DNA of 64,000 bases from positions 1 to 64,000 of the forward strand of contig NZ_JAEPBG010000008.1 of NCBI RefSeq assembly GCF_016632335.1, written 5' to 3'. The first letter of the stretch is position 1; each line of letters starts with the position of its first letter. The position numbers were made by a program, and so were the translations under genes. This DNA comes from Noviherbaspirillum pedocola (GTDB taxonomy: Bacteria > Pseudomonadota > Gammaproteobacteria > Burkholderiales > Burkholderiaceae_D). The notes beneath the pieces are model-generated. The model had not been told where the DNA came from and searched no databases. It saw nothing but the letters and a program-made list of their open reading frames with translations. Below, one piece after another: positions 1-8,829 of the stretch.

Positions 1-68
1 TGTTCCCATAATTCATCCGGCAAGCGCCATCCGTCGTCCTGCTTGACCATGCCCATGATGTCCTCCAT
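1..68 (-). mobile_element. IS5-like transposase, N-terminal fragment cut by window edge
   Basis: Reading the minus strand from an ATG at 66-68 gives about 22 residues containing KQDDGWRLPDELWE, then the window ends. This resembles the N-terminus of IS5-superfamily (IS427-like) DDE transposases, which carry a DELWxxxEPLLP motif here. Only the first residues are visible, so it is unknown whether the element is intact. The start could also be one of two later in-frame ATGs (56 or 50). The terminal inverted repeat should lie between about 69 and 140, but I cannot define it without the other end. Confidence 0.55.
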
Positions 69-143
69 CAAAAACACTGGCTTGGACAAGCATTACTTCA
101 ATTCTTATCCCTACTGGAATAGGCTCTAAATGGAGATCCCGTC

Positions 144-443
144 ATGAGCAAACCTGGAGTAGCCGATACCGAATCGCAAAACGCCATTCTTTCAGACGAA
201 AACCTCGATCTCATCTCTGCAGGATTTGACGCCGCCGCGTACGCGGCAAAACTCAAGAAATATGAAAAGGCAGACTTGGACGCAGAGTACGAGTCAGTCC
301 ACACCACTGCAAGAGGCTTGTTGAAGATGGGATTTAATGAGAATTCCGATATTGCAAGGCTATATAGAGAGTGCCGACTTGAAATAAATTGCATGAAAGC
401 CGAATACGCCGCTCGCCACCTTGACCCGCCCTTCCGTTCCTGA
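144..443 (+). CDS. small hypothetical protein, 99 aa
   Basis: I do not recognise this protein. It is preceded by GGAG about 8 bases before the ATG, which supports the start. It is hydrophilic, without signal peptide or membrane segment, and probably mostly helical: it holds Ala-rich stretches (AAAYAAKLKKYEKADLDAEY) and a final third rich in Arg, Glu and Cys. It sits just beyond the end of an IS5-like element and is transcribed away from it. Nothing nearby suggests a role. It could be an accessory gene carried in with the IS, or a resident small gene. Confidence 0.5.
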   Translation: MSKPGVADTESQNAILSDENLDLISAGFDAAAYAAKLKKYEKADLDAEYESVHTTARGLLKMGFNENSDIARLYRECRLEINCMKAEYAARHLDPPFRS

Positions 444-696
444 GTGTTCATCCCGCTGGCGCAGCACTTGTATAACTGCGCCGGCGCCGCCTTCCGCCCC
501 GCAAACCGTGTGCGCCCTCATTCAAGGCCCCGGAACCTTCCCCATCCTATCAGTCTGACCCAACAAGGCAGACAAAAACCGCTCCTCGGGTATAATCCGC
601 CCCTCGTCCAAAAATTCCCTCTTCATCTCGTTTGAAATCAGGTGTTTGCGGATTCTTTCTCTCTTAGGTTGGTGAAAATTAATTTGGGGGGTAGGG

Positions 697-1797
697 ATGT
701 CCGATCTGGCTAATCTCGCCAAGCTGGCGCGTTCCGACGCGCAACTTCCGGTCAACGTCTACTTCGACGATGCACTGCTGAAAAAAGAAATTTCCGAGCT
801 GTTCAATAAAGGGCCGCGCTATGTCGGCCACGAATTGATGGTGCCCGAGGCGGGCGACTATGCAACGCTCGCCTGGGAAAACGAAGGCCGCATGCTGGTG
901 CGTAATGCCGGCGGCATCGAACTCGTTTCCAACGTCTGCCGCCACCGGCAGGCAAAGATGTATACCGGCCGCGGCAATGCGAAGAGCATCGTCTGCCCGC
1001 TGCACCGCTGGACTTACGACCTGAAGGGAGAACTGATCGGCGCGCCGCATTTCGGCGAAACGCCCTGCCTGAACCTGTCGAAAACGCCGCTGCAGAACTG
1101 GAACGGCCTGCTGTTCGAGCGCAATGGCGTCGATGTCGCGGGCCTGATGGCGAAGCTCTCGGTCACGAAGGACCTGGACTTCAGCGGCTACATGCTGGAC
1201 CACGTCGAAGTCCATGAATGCGACTACAACTGGAAGACCTTCATCGAGGTCTATCTCGAGGATTACCACGTCGAGCCCTTCCACCCGGGCCTGGGCAGCT
1301 TCGTCACCTGCTCGGACCTGAAATGGGAATTCGGCGCGGGCTACAGCGTGCAGACCGTGGGCGTGAACGCCGCTTTGAAAAAGTCCGGCACGCCGGCCTA
1401 TCGCAAATGGCAGGAACAGGTGCTCAAGTTCCGCAACGGCGAAGCGCCGCCGTATGGCGCGATCTGGCTCACGCTGTATCCGAACATCATGGTCGAGTGG
1501 TATCCGCATGTGCTGGTGGTGTCGACGCTGTGGCCGAAGGGCCCGCAGAAGACGGTCAACGTGGTGGAGTTCTATTACCCGGAAGAGATTGTGCTGTTCG
1601 AGCGCGACTTCGTCGACGCCGAGCGCGCCGCCTACACGGAAACCTGCGTCGAGGATGACGAAATCGCGCTGCGCATGGATGCGGGCCGCCGCATCTTGGT
1701 GGATCGCGGCGTCAATGAAGTCGGACCGTACCAGTCACCGATGGAAGACGGCATGCAGCATTTCCACGAGTGGTACCGGTCGCAGATCGCGTTGTAA
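697..1797 (+). CDS. Rieske-type aromatic ring-hydroxylating oxygenase, alpha subunit
   Basis: A 366-residue protein with an N-terminal Rieske [2Fe-2S] domain: C81-x-H83 and C100-x2-H103 are the cluster ligands. A catalytic domain follows, with the mononuclear iron motif EDYHVEPFH (H191, H196). This architecture belongs to alpha subunits of Rieske non-haem iron oxygenases, which use electrons from a reductase to hydroxylate or demethylate an organic substrate. No ferredoxin, reductase or beta subunit gene is adjacent, so the electron donor must be encoded elsewhere, and the substrate cannot be inferred. A G-rich stretch (GGGGGGTAGGG) directly precedes the ATG and can act as a ribosome site. 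The sulfurtransferase gene follows 23 bp later on the same strand, so the two may be co-transcribed. Confidence 0.88.
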   Translation: MSDLANLAKLARSDAQLPVNVYFDDALLKKEISELFNKGPRYVGHELMVPEAGDYATLAWENEGRMLVRNAGGIELVSNVCRHRQAKMYTGRGNAKSIVCPLHRWTYDLKGELIGAPHFGETPCLNLSKTPLQNWNGLLFERNGVDVAGLMAKLSVTKDLDFSGYMLDHVEVHECDYNWKTFIEVYLEDYHVEPFHPGLGSFVTCSDLKWEFGAGYSVQTVGVNAALKKSGTPAYRKWQEQVLKFRNGEAPPYGAIWLTLYPNIMVEWYPHVLVVSTLWPKGPQKTVNVVEFYYPEEIVLFERDFVDAERAAYTETCVEDDEIALRMDAGRRILVDRGVNEVGPYQSPMEDGMQHFHEWYRSQIAL

Positions 1798-1820
1798 CGC
1801 CCACAGGAAAGGAAGCCGCC

Positions 1821-2663
1821 ATGCCTTGCACCACGCTGATTGTCGCGGACGAGCTCGCGTCGCATCTGCAGGATCCGCGCTGGATCCTGCTCGACTGCCG
1901 CCATGACCTGGCCAATCCCGATGCGGGCCGCGCCGCGTTTCATGCCGGTCATATCCCGGGTGCGCAATTCGCGCATCTGGATACCGATCTCGCCGATCTG
2001 AGCCCTGCGCCCGATGGCAGCTTTCGCGGTCGGCATCCGCTTCCCGAGATCGACGCCTTCGTCGCCACGCTGCGGCGCTGGGGCGTGAATGCCGACAGCC
2101 AGGTCGTGGCCTATGACGCGCACGGCGGCATGTTCGCCGCGCGGCTGTGGTGGATGCTGCGCTGGGTTGGGCACGAGGCGGTGGCGGTGCTGGACGGCGG
2201 GCTGCCGGCCTGGCAGGCGGCGGGTTTGCCGCTGTCGACCGAAGAAGTGAAGCGGCCGTCGGGGAACATCGAACGCAGGCCGGCGCTGGTATCGACGGTG
2301 GGCGCGAAAGACATCCTGCATGGCGGACTGAAGCTGGTCGACGCGCGCGCCCCCGACCGCTTCCGCGGCGAGAACGAAACCCTGGACCCGGTCGGCGGCC
2401 ACATTCCCGGCGCGGCCAACCGTTTCTTCAAGAATAATCTGCAGGCCGATGGCCGCTTCAAGCCGGCCGATCAATTGCGCAGTGAATGGAGCGCGCTGCT
2501 GCCTTCGATGGAAGGCGCGGTGATGCAATGCGGCTCGGGCGTGACCGCCTGCCACAATCTGCTGGCGCTGGAAGTGGCCGGCCTGCCGGGCGCGGCGCTG
2601 TATCCGGGGTCGTGGAGCGAATGGTGCGCGGACCCGGCGCGGCCCGTGGCTGCCGGCGATTGA
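1821..2663 (+). CDS. sseA: 3-mercaptopyruvate sulfurtransferase (tandem rhodanese)
   Basis: 280 residues with two rhodanese folds, the usual SseA length. The N-terminal domain is inactive. The C-terminal domain has the active-site loop CGSGVTA with C237. That loop is the signature of mercaptopyruvate sulfurtransferases, whereas thiosulfate-specific enzymes have CRKGVTA. The enzyme moves sulfur from 3-mercaptopyruvate to thiol or cyanide acceptors in the cytoplasm. I chose the ATG at 1821 because AGGAAAGGAAG lies just upstream, although the frame stays open further back into the preceding gene. Its stop codon abuts that of the convergent ZIP gene (TGA followed by TCA), leaving no intergenic space and no obvious terminator. 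Confidence 0.9.
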   Translation: MPCTTLIVADELASHLQDPRWILLDCRHDLANPDAGRAAFHAGHIPGAQFAHLDTDLADLSPAPDGSFRGRHPLPEIDAFVATLRRWGVNADSQVVAYDAHGGMFAARLWWMLRWVGHEAVAVLDGGLPAWQAAGLPLSTEEVKRPSGNIERRPALVSTVGAKDILHGGLKLVDARAPDRFRGENETLDPVGGHIPGAANRFFKNNLQADGRFKPADQLRSEWSALLPSMEGAVMQCGSGVTACHNLLALEVAGLPGAALYPGSWSEWCADPARPVAAGD

Positions 2664-3524
2664 TCAATGGCCGTGCGCGCGCTCGTGCGCGGTGAGAAAC
2701 AGTACCAGCCCTACGCCGAGCGCGATCAATACCACCTGCGGTATCGTCTCGCGCACCGTCGCGCGGCGCTGCATTTGCGGCATCAGATCGCTGACGGCGA
2801 TGTAGATGAAGCCGGATGAGGCAAATACCAGCACATACGGTATCCACTGCATGCCGCGCTCGAGCGTGAAATAGCCGAGCACGCCGCCCACCACCGCCAT
2901 CAAACTGCAAATCAGGTTGTAGACATAGGCGCGGGTGCGCGACAGGCCGGCGTTGAGCAGCACGATGAAGTCGCCAATTTCCTGCGGAATCTCGTGCGCG
3001 ATGATGGCCAGGCCAGTGACGATGCCGAGCTGCGGATTGGCAAGAAAAGCCGCGGCGATCAGGATGCCGTCGGTGAAGTTATGCAGACCGTCGCCGACCA
3101 GGATCATCCAGCCTGCCTTACCGGCCTCATGCTTGTCATGGCCATGCTCATGACCATGACCGTCGCCTTCGTAATGATGCGAGTGCCGCAGAATCGCCAT
3201 CTTTTCCAGCAGAAAGAAACCGAGCAGCCCGGCCAGAAGGGCGCCGAACAGCGTGCGCGGATCAGCGCCGGATTCGAAGGCTTCGGGCAGCGCATGCAGC
3301 AGCGAAGTCGACAGCAGGATACCGACCGACAGGCTGACCATGCGTTCCACCACTCTCGACAGCAGCGAAAACGAAAATACCGCGGCCGCGGAAATGCTGA
3401 TGACGCCGGCAATCGCGGTTGCCAGCAGGATCGATAGCAGGGTGGAATGAATTTTGAACCTCGGCGTGAAACAACAGCGGATTAAAGCATGGCAGCAGCG
3501 GTTTTTACAAATTGGCAGCGGCAA
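2664..3524 (-). CDS. ZIP-family divalent metal transporter
   Basis: 286 residues with about eight hydrophobic segments. Between the third and fourth lies a His-rich cytoplasmic loop (HSHHYEGDGHGHEHGHDKH, about residues 114-132), typical of ZIP proteins. The metal-site helices read HNFTDG (about 148) and AHEIPQEIGD (about 177), the canonical ZIP binuclear motifs. The family imports Zn2+ or related metals into the cytoplasm. The annotated ATG gives an unusually Cys-rich leader (CKNRCC, RCC) before the first membrane helix. I see no later ATG, GTG or TTG before that helix, so this start is kept with reservation. It converges on sseA with adjoining stop codons. Confidence 0.88.
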   Translation of the reverse strand: MPLPICKNRCCHALIRCCFTPRFKIHSTLLSILLATAIAGVISISAAAVFSFSLLSRVVERMVSLSVGILLSTSLLHALPEAFESGADPRTLFGALLAGLLGFFLLEKMAILRHSHHYEGDGHGHEHGHDKHEAGKAGWMILVGDGLHNFTDGILIAAAFLANPQLGIVTGLAIIAHEIPQEIGDFIVLLNAGLSRTRAYVYNLICSLMAVVGGVLGYFTLERGMQWIPYVLVFASSGFIYIAVSDLMPQMQRRATVRETIPQVVLIALGVGLVLFLTAHERAHGH

Positions 3525-3649
3525 TACCGCTGCACGCGACGCGGATGGAACTCGTACCGGATTCTATATGGATAGTTGCTCGCTCACTTTTTCAGGAGCC
3601 GGTCATGCCGCGTCATCGCCTTGTCCGAAGCGGCCCCGAACCGGCGCGA

Positions 3650-4534
3650 TCAGCCAACGCCATGTTTGCCGAACCACTCCAGCGCCCGCTTCCAGCCATC
3701 CTCCGCATCCTCCTTCACATAGCCCGGCCGGTAGTCCGCATGAAAGCCGTGGCCGGCGTCCGGGTAGATGACGAAGTCCGATTCCTTGCCGGCGCGCTGC
3801 AGCTTCAGGCGCATGTCCTCCACCGTCGCCACCGGTATGCCGGCGTCGCGCACGCCGTACAGGCCCAGCACCGGCGCCTTGATGTCAGCGACCAGGTCCA
3901 GCGGCTCGGTCGGCGTGGCCGGCGTCTTGTCATTGACCAGCCGGCCGTACCAGGACACGCCGGCCTTGAGCTTCGGATTGTGCGCGGCATACAGCCAGAC
4001 GATGCGCCCGCCCCAGCAGAAGCCGTTGATGCCGAGTCGATTCGCATCGCCGCCATGCGTGCCGGCCCAGGCGGCGCAGGCATCGAGGTCCTTCATCACC
4101 TGCGCATCGGGCACCTTGGCGATCAGGTTCTTCACCAATTCACCGACACTGGCATAGGCATTCGGATCGCCCTGGCGCACGAACAAATCCGGCGCCAGCG
4201 CCAGGTAGCCCGCCTTGGCAAAGCGGCGTGCGACGTCGGCGATGTAGTGATGCACGCCAAAGATCTCGGACACCACCAGGATTACCGGCAGACCGGTCTT
4301 GCCTTCGGGCTGCGCCAGATAGGCGGGGATGTCGCGGTCGCCGGCCGGGATGCTGACGGTGCCCGCGGTCAGGCCATTGGCATCGGTGGCGATCATGGTG
4401 GCCGAGCGCGCCGGCAAGGCTGCCGCGGCAATGCCGGCGCCGAGCGCGGCTTTCAGAAAGTCGCGGCGCACGAGGCCGTCGGAGAAGGACGTGGGAGGAA
4501 CGAGGCTGTCGATTTCCTGTTTGATGCTTTGCAT
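3650..4534 (-). CDS. Tat-exported dienelactone hydrolase family protein
   Basis: 294 residues. An N-terminal twin-arginine signal (RRDFLK at about residue 23, followed by an Ala-rich hydrophobic run and an ARSA cleavage region) precedes an alpha/beta-hydrolase of the dienelactone hydrolase type. The nucleophile is the Cys in GFCWGG and the His lies in DAGHGFH near the C-terminus, with an Asp between them in GVRDAG. Such enzymes cleave lactone or ester bonds. The natural substrate is not indicated. I start at the ATG at 4534 because CGGAG precedes it by six bases; an ATG 13 codons upstream has no comparable site. The Tat signal implies folding in the cytoplasm and export to the periplasm. Confidence 0.85.
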   Translation of the reverse strand: MQSIKQEIDSLVPPTSFSDGLVRRDFLKAALGAGIAAAALPARSATMIATDANGLTAGTVSIPAGDRDIPAYLAQPEGKTGLPVILVVSEIFGVHHYIADVARRFAKAGYLALAPDLFVRQGDPNAYASVGELVKNLIAKVPDAQVMKDLDACAAWAGTHGGDANRLGINGFCWGGRIVWLYAAHNPKLKAGVSWYGRLVNDKTPATPTEPLDLVADIKAPVLGLYGVRDAGIPVATVEDMRLKLQRAGKESDFVIYPDAGHGFHADYRPGYVKEDAEDGWKRALEWFGKHGVG

Positions 4535-4584
4535 GCGGGGCTCCGGGTTCGAGGGAATGGCATTACGGGTCATTTCCGCAAGCC

Positions 4585-4644
4585 CGTAGGGTGGGCGCAG
4601 CCCACGCGTGTTCGATCAACGCGTGGGCTGCGCCCACCCTACGG
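4585..4644. repeat. REP-like palindrome, family B (GTAGGGTGGGCGCAG)
   Basis: CGTAGGGTGGGCGCAGCCC begins at 4585 and its exact reverse complement ends at 4644. Arms of about 24 bases flank a short A/T-rich loop, so the RNA or single strand could form a long hairpin. Each arm also contains an internal GGGC-GCCC palindrome. A second copy with the same arms and a different loop lies at 53886-53950. It sits between the polA stop and the hydrolase start. Confidence 0.85.
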
Positions 4645-4724
4645 ATCGATGTTTCCATTCACAAACGGTAACGCGCGCCATCATAGGCGCAAACGGCTGC
4701 GCCCCGTTTGCGCCTGCTCCAAGC

Positions 4725-7484
4725 TCAATGCGCCTTGTCCCAGTTCGGCCCGACACCCACTTCGGCCAGCAGCGGCACCTTCAGCGTCGCCACGCCGGCC
4801 ATCAGTTCCGGTACGCGCCGCTTCACCAGCTCGAGCTCGCTCTCCGGCACTTCCAGCACCAGTTCATCGTGCACCTGCATCACCATCTTCGATGCCAAGC
4901 CCTCATCGTCGAGCCACCGTTCCACCGCGATCATCGACAGCTTGATCAGGTCGGCCGCGGTACCCTGCATCGGCGCATTGATCGCGGCGCGCTCGGCCCC
5001 CTGGCGGCGCGGGCCGTTCGGCGAATTGATTTCGGGCAGCCACAGGCGGCGGCCGAACACGGTTTCGACATAGCCGTCGCGCTTGGCCAGCACGCGGGTT
5101 TCATCCATGAAGCGGCGCACGCCGGCAAAGCGCTGGAAATACTTGTCGATGTACATCTGCGCGGCGGCGCGCTCGATGCCGAGGTTGGATGCCAGGCCGA
5201 AGGCGCTCATGCCATAGATCAGGCCGAAGTTGATGACCTTCGCATAGCGGCGCTGCTCGCCGCCGACCTCGGCCGGCTTGACGCTGAAGATCTCGGCGGC
5301 GGTGGCGCGATGAATGTCCTCGCCCTCGGCGAAAGCGCGCAGCATCGCTTCATCGCCGGACAGATGCGCCATGATGCGCAGCTCGATCTGCGAATAGTCG
5401 GCCGACATGATCACGCTACCTTTCGGCGCGATGAAGGCTTCGCGGATGCGCCGGCCTTCGGCGGTGCGAATCGGGATGTTCTGCAGATTCGGCTCGTTCG
5501 ATGCCAGCCGCCCGGTCACCGCGACCGCCTGCGCATAGTTGGTATGCACCCGGCCGGTAGCGGAATTGACCATCTTCGGCAGCTTGTCGGTGTAGGTGGA
5601 CTTCAGCTTCGACATGCCGCGATAGTCCAGCAACGCCTTCGGCAGCGGATAGTCCTCGGCCAGCTTCTGCAGCACTTCCTCGTCGGTGGACGGCGTGCCG
5701 GACGGCGTCTTCTTCACCACTGGCAGCTGCAGTCGGTCAAACAGGATCTCGCCGATCTGCTTCGGTGAATTGAGATTGAACGGCTGGCCGGCGAGGTCAT
5801 AGGCTTCGCGCTCGATCTCGAGCATGCGCCGCCCGAGCTCGTTCGATTGCGCGGCCAGCAGATCGGCATCGATCAGCACGCCATTGCGTTCGATGCGCAG
5901 CAGTACCTTCGAGGTCGGCATCTCGATGGCTTCATACACATAGCGCAGCTTGTCACTGGGCTCGATGTTGGGCCACATCGCATGGTGCAGCTGCAGCGTG
6001 ACGTCGGCATCCTCGGCCGCGTATTCGGTGGCACGGTCGAGCGCGACCTGGTCGAAGCAAATCTGCGAGGCGCCCTTGCCGCAGACCTCATGGAAGGTGA
6101 TGGTCTTGCGATCGAGGTGGCGCAGCGCGAGATTGTCCATGTCATGGTTGCGATGCGACTCGAATACATAGGATTCAAGCAGCGTGTCGTGCAGCACGCC
6201 GCCCAGCGTAATGCCGTGATTGGCGAAGATGTGCGCGTCGTACTTCATGTTCTGGCCCAGTTTGGGCTTGTCTTCGGCTTCGAGCCAGGGCCGCATGCGT
6301 TCCAGCACATGCTCGCGTGACAGTTGCTCCGGCGCGTCCTGGTAGCTGTGCGCCACCGGGATGTAGCACGCAATGCCGGGCTCGCAAGACAAGGAGATGC
6401 CGACCAGCTGCGCCGTCATCGGGTCCAGCGAGGTGGTTTCGGTATCTAGCGCGGTGAGCGTGGCGGCGTCGATGATCGCGAGCCATTTGTCGAGCTGCGC
6501 GTCGGTGGTCACGGTTTCATACTCGACGCTCTGCGGCGCCGCAGGCTTGGCCGGCGTGGCGGCATCGCCTGCGCCTGCACCCTCGTCGTTCGCGTTGCCC
6601 TTCCCGCCCGCCTCAACGCCGAGTTCTTCGCTCAGTTCGCGCAGCCAGGTGCGGAAACCATAGCGCTTGAAGAAGTCCAGCAACGCGTGCCTGTCTTCGG
6701 GCTTGTGCTCCAGGTCCTTGGGAAACTGCGCCATGTGCGCGGCCAGGTCGCAATCGGTCTTCACCGTCACCAGCTCGCGCGCCTTCGGCAGCCAGTCCAG
6801 CGCTTCGCGCAGGTTGTTGCCAACCGCGCCGCTGATGCGCTCGGCGTTCTGCATCACGCCATCGAGCGAGTCGTATTGCGCAAGCCATTTCACCGCGGTC
6901 TTCGGTCCGACCTTGGCGACGCCCGGCACATTGTCGACCGTGTCGCCGACGAGGGACAGGTAATCGACGATGCGCTCCGGCGGCACGCCGAACTTCTCGA
7001 TCACGCCGGCGCGGTCCAGCGTCTCGTTGCTCATCGTGTTGACCAGCGTGACATGGTCGTTGACCAGTTGCGCCAGGTCCTTGTCGCCGGTGGAGACCAC
7101 GACCTTCATGCCATGCTTGGCCGCTTCGACGGCGAGCGTGCCGATCACGTCGTCGGCCTCGATGCCCTCGACCGCGAGTATCGGCCAGCCCATCGCGCGC
7201 ACCGCTTCATGGATAGGCTCGATCTGCCGGCCCAGGTCTTCGGGCATCGAGGCGCGGTTGGCCTTGTACTCCGGGTACATCTCGTCGCGGAAGGTCTTGC
7301 CCTTCGCATCGAAGACGCAGGCAATGTAAGCTGCCGGGTAGTCGTTGCGCAGCCGGCGCAGCATGTTGATCATCCCGTAGATCGCGCCGGTCGGCGCGCC
7401 TTGCGCATTGCGCAGGTCCGGCATCGCATGGAATGCCCGGTACAGATAGCTCGAGCCATCCACCAACAACAGGGTTTCGTTCAT
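4725..7484 (-). CDS. polA: DNA polymerase I
   Basis: 919 residues, the normal length. The 5'-3' flap nuclease domain occupies about residues 1-300. The 3'-5' proofreading domain (about 320-510) begins with an intact DTETTSLDP Exo I motif, so proofreading should be active. The polymerase domain (about 540-919) has motif A DYSQIELR, motif B around KVINFGLIYG and motif C QVHDELVLEV. It fills gaps and removes RNA primers during repair and lagging-strand synthesis. The start codon occupies 7482-7484 and the divergent LOG-family gene probably starts at 7485, so the two 5' ends touch. Confidence 0.97.
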   Translation of the reverse strand: MNETLLLVDGSSYLYRAFHAMPDLRNAQGAPTGAIYGMINMLRRLRNDYPAAYIACVFDAKGKTFRDEMYPEYKANRASMPEDLGRQIEPIHEAVRAMGWPILAVEGIEADDVIGTLAVEAAKHGMKVVVSTGDKDLAQLVNDHVTLVNTMSNETLDRAGVIEKFGVPPERIVDYLSLVGDTVDNVPGVAKVGPKTAVKWLAQYDSLDGVMQNAERISGAVGNNLREALDWLPKARELVTVKTDCDLAAHMAQFPKDLEHKPEDRHALLDFFKRYGFRTWLRELSEELGVEAGGKGNANDEGAGAGDAATPAKPAAPQSVEYETVTTDAQLDKWLAIIDAATLTALDTETTSLDPMTAQLVGISLSCEPGIACYIPVAHSYQDAPEQLSREHVLERMRPWLEAEDKPKLGQNMKYDAHIFANHGITLGGVLHDTLLESYVFESHRNHDMDNLALRHLDRKTITFHEVCGKGASQICFDQVALDRATEYAAEDADVTLQLHHAMWPNIEPSDKLRYVYEAIEMPTSKVLLRIERNGVLIDADLLAAQSNELGRRMLEIEREAYDLAGQPFNLNSPKQIGEILFDRLQLPVVKKTPSGTPSTDEEVLQKLAEDYPLPKALLDYRGMSKLKSTYTDKLPKMVNSATGRVHTNYAQAVAVTGRLASNEPNLQNIPIRTAEGRRIREAFIAPKGSVIMSADYSQIELRIMAHLSGDEAMLRAFAEGEDIHRATAAEIFSVKPAEVGGEQRRYAKVINFGLIYGMSAFGLASNLGIERAAAQMYIDKYFQRFAGVRRFMDETRVLAKRDGYVETVFGRRLWLPEINSPNGPRRQGAERAAINAPMQGTAADLIKLSMIAVERWLDDEGLASKMVMQVHDELVLEVPESELELVKRRVPELMAGVATLKVPLLAEVGVGPNWDKAH

Positions 7485-8222
7485 ATGGACAGGGATAGAA
7501 AAGTTGTGCCGCAGCTGAGACAGGTGAAGGACATGGCGCGCGCCACGTCGCAGAAGGCCAGCGAGTCATGGCAAATGTTCACGATTATGGCAGAGTTTGT
7601 GGAGTCGGCCGAACGGCTCTCCGAGCTGCGACCGGCGGTTTCCATCTTCGGTTCGGCGCGCATCAAGCCGGATCATCCCTGGTATGCCGCGGCGGTGGAT
7701 ATCGCGCGCCGGCTCTCCGACGAAGGCTTCGCGGTGGTCTCGGGCGGCGGCCCGGGCATCATGGAAGCGGCCAACCGGGGCGGCTTCGAAGGCGCCTCGC
7801 CATCGGTGGGCCTGAACATCGAGCTGCCGCGCGAACAGGCGCGCAACACCTGGCAAAACATTTCGCTGTCCTTCCGTCACTTCTTCGCGCGCAAGGTCGC
7901 CTTCGTCAGGCATGCCGATGCCTACGTGGTGCTGCCCGGCGGCTTCGGCACGCTCGACGAACTGACCGAAGTGCTGGTGCTGATTCAGACCGGCAAGACG
8001 CGGCGCATTCCGGTAATCCTGGTCGGCACCGCCTTCTGGAGCGGGCTGATCGATTGGTTCAAAACGCAGTTGCTCGCCGACGGCATGATCGCCGCCGAAG
8101 ACCTGGACCTGGTGCAACTGATCGACGAGCCGGCGAACGTGGTCAATGCGATCTTCGCGTTCTATGAAGCGCAGCCGATGCCGTCCGAGGAAGAGCTGAG
8201 CGAACGCCGCGCCCTGCTCTGA
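7485..8222 (+). CDS. LOG-family (TIGR00730) Rossmann-fold protein
   Basis: 245 residues with the nucleotide-binding [12 protein letters not shown] loop and the family signature [13 protein letters not shown]-family proteins are phosphoribohydrolases that release cytokinin-like bases or AMP-derived ribose phosphate; the physiological role in most bacteria is unsettled. The ATG at 7485 is chosen because the [15 protein letters not shown] stretch resembles the N-termini of related betaproteobacterial proteins. An internal ATG at 7533, preceded by AGGTGAAGG, is the alternative (229 aa). The gene diverges from polA with no intervening base, so each promoter would have to lie inside the other gene. 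Confidence 0.85.
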   Translation: MDRDRKVVPQLRQVKDMARATSQKASESWQMFTIMAEFVESAERLSELRPAVSIFGSARIKPDHPWYAAAVDIARRLSDEGFAVVSGGGPGIMEAANRGGFEGASPSVGLNIELPREQARNTWQNISLSFRHFFARKVAFVRHADAYVVLPGGFGTLDELTEVLVLIQTGKTRRIPVILVGTAFWSGLIDWFKTQLLADGMIAAEDLDLVQLIDEPANVVNAIFAFYEAQPMPSEEELSERRALL

Positions 8223-8338
8223 CTTTCGGGGCCGCAAGCCCCGGGTTCGCGCATCCGGTTTGCTACAATGTGGGCCCTTGCGCACCGCCCCCGCGATCCT
8301 GCCCGCCGGCGCGCTCAACCCGACTGCCGACCTCGTTC

Positions 8339-8782
8339 ATGCGCACCAAGCACACCCTGACAGCATTCGCCTTCGCTTCCCTCATGCCGCTTGCGGCCCT
8401 GGCGCAACAGCAGGCGCCCGCGAAGGTGCAGGCGCCGCCGCCGCCGCAAACCATGCCGCTGGAAGAAGGCGAAGCGCCGGCCGTGACGATTCCCGGCGGC
8501 CAGCGCCGCGAGGAAATCATCGAACATCGCAAGCAGGGTCGCGTGACCGAGGTCGAAGTGCATACGCCGTCGAGCAGCTACACGGTGCGGCCGAACGAGC
8601 AGCCGGGCAGCGCATTGCCGGGCGACGCCGAAAGCAATCGCAACCGCGCGGCGCAATTCACGATCAAGCGTTTCCCGGTGCCCAAGCCGAAGAACGAGGA
8701 AGAAGCCGAAGCCGCGGCCCAGCCCGGCGCGCCGGCAGCGCCGGCGGCATCGGGCGCCGCCGCTGCGCCGATCGCCAAGTAA
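8339..8782 (+). CDS. DUF2782 family periplasmic protein
   Basis: 147 residues. The first 21 or so form a signal peptide ending ALAQQQ. A Pro/Ala-rich linker, a short conserved beta-rich core ([19 protein letters not shown], then FTIKRFPVP), and an Ala/Pro/Glu-rich tail follow. The core and the position between polA and thrB match DUF2782 proteins of Burkholderiales, which have no established function. The ATG at 8339 is chosen because it begins the signal peptide; in-frame sequence upstream is not protein-like. It is 47 bp before thrB and probably in the same operon. Confidence 0.78.
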   Translation: MRTKHTLTAFAFASLMPLAALAQQQAPAKVQAPPPPQTMPLEEGEAPAVTIPGGQRREEIIEHRKQGRVTEVEVHTPSSSYTVRPNEQPGSALPGDAESNRNRAAQFTIKRFPVPKPKNEEEAEAAAQPGAPAAPAASGAAAAPIAK

Positions 8783-8829
8783 CGCCACACAGGCCGACCC
8801 TTTCCCCGCACTCCAACGATACGAATCTC

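Noticed and set aside
6687-7484. Upstream extension of the LOG-family frame across polA
   Set aside because: It is antisense to conserved polA sequence; the family N-terminus begins near 7485.
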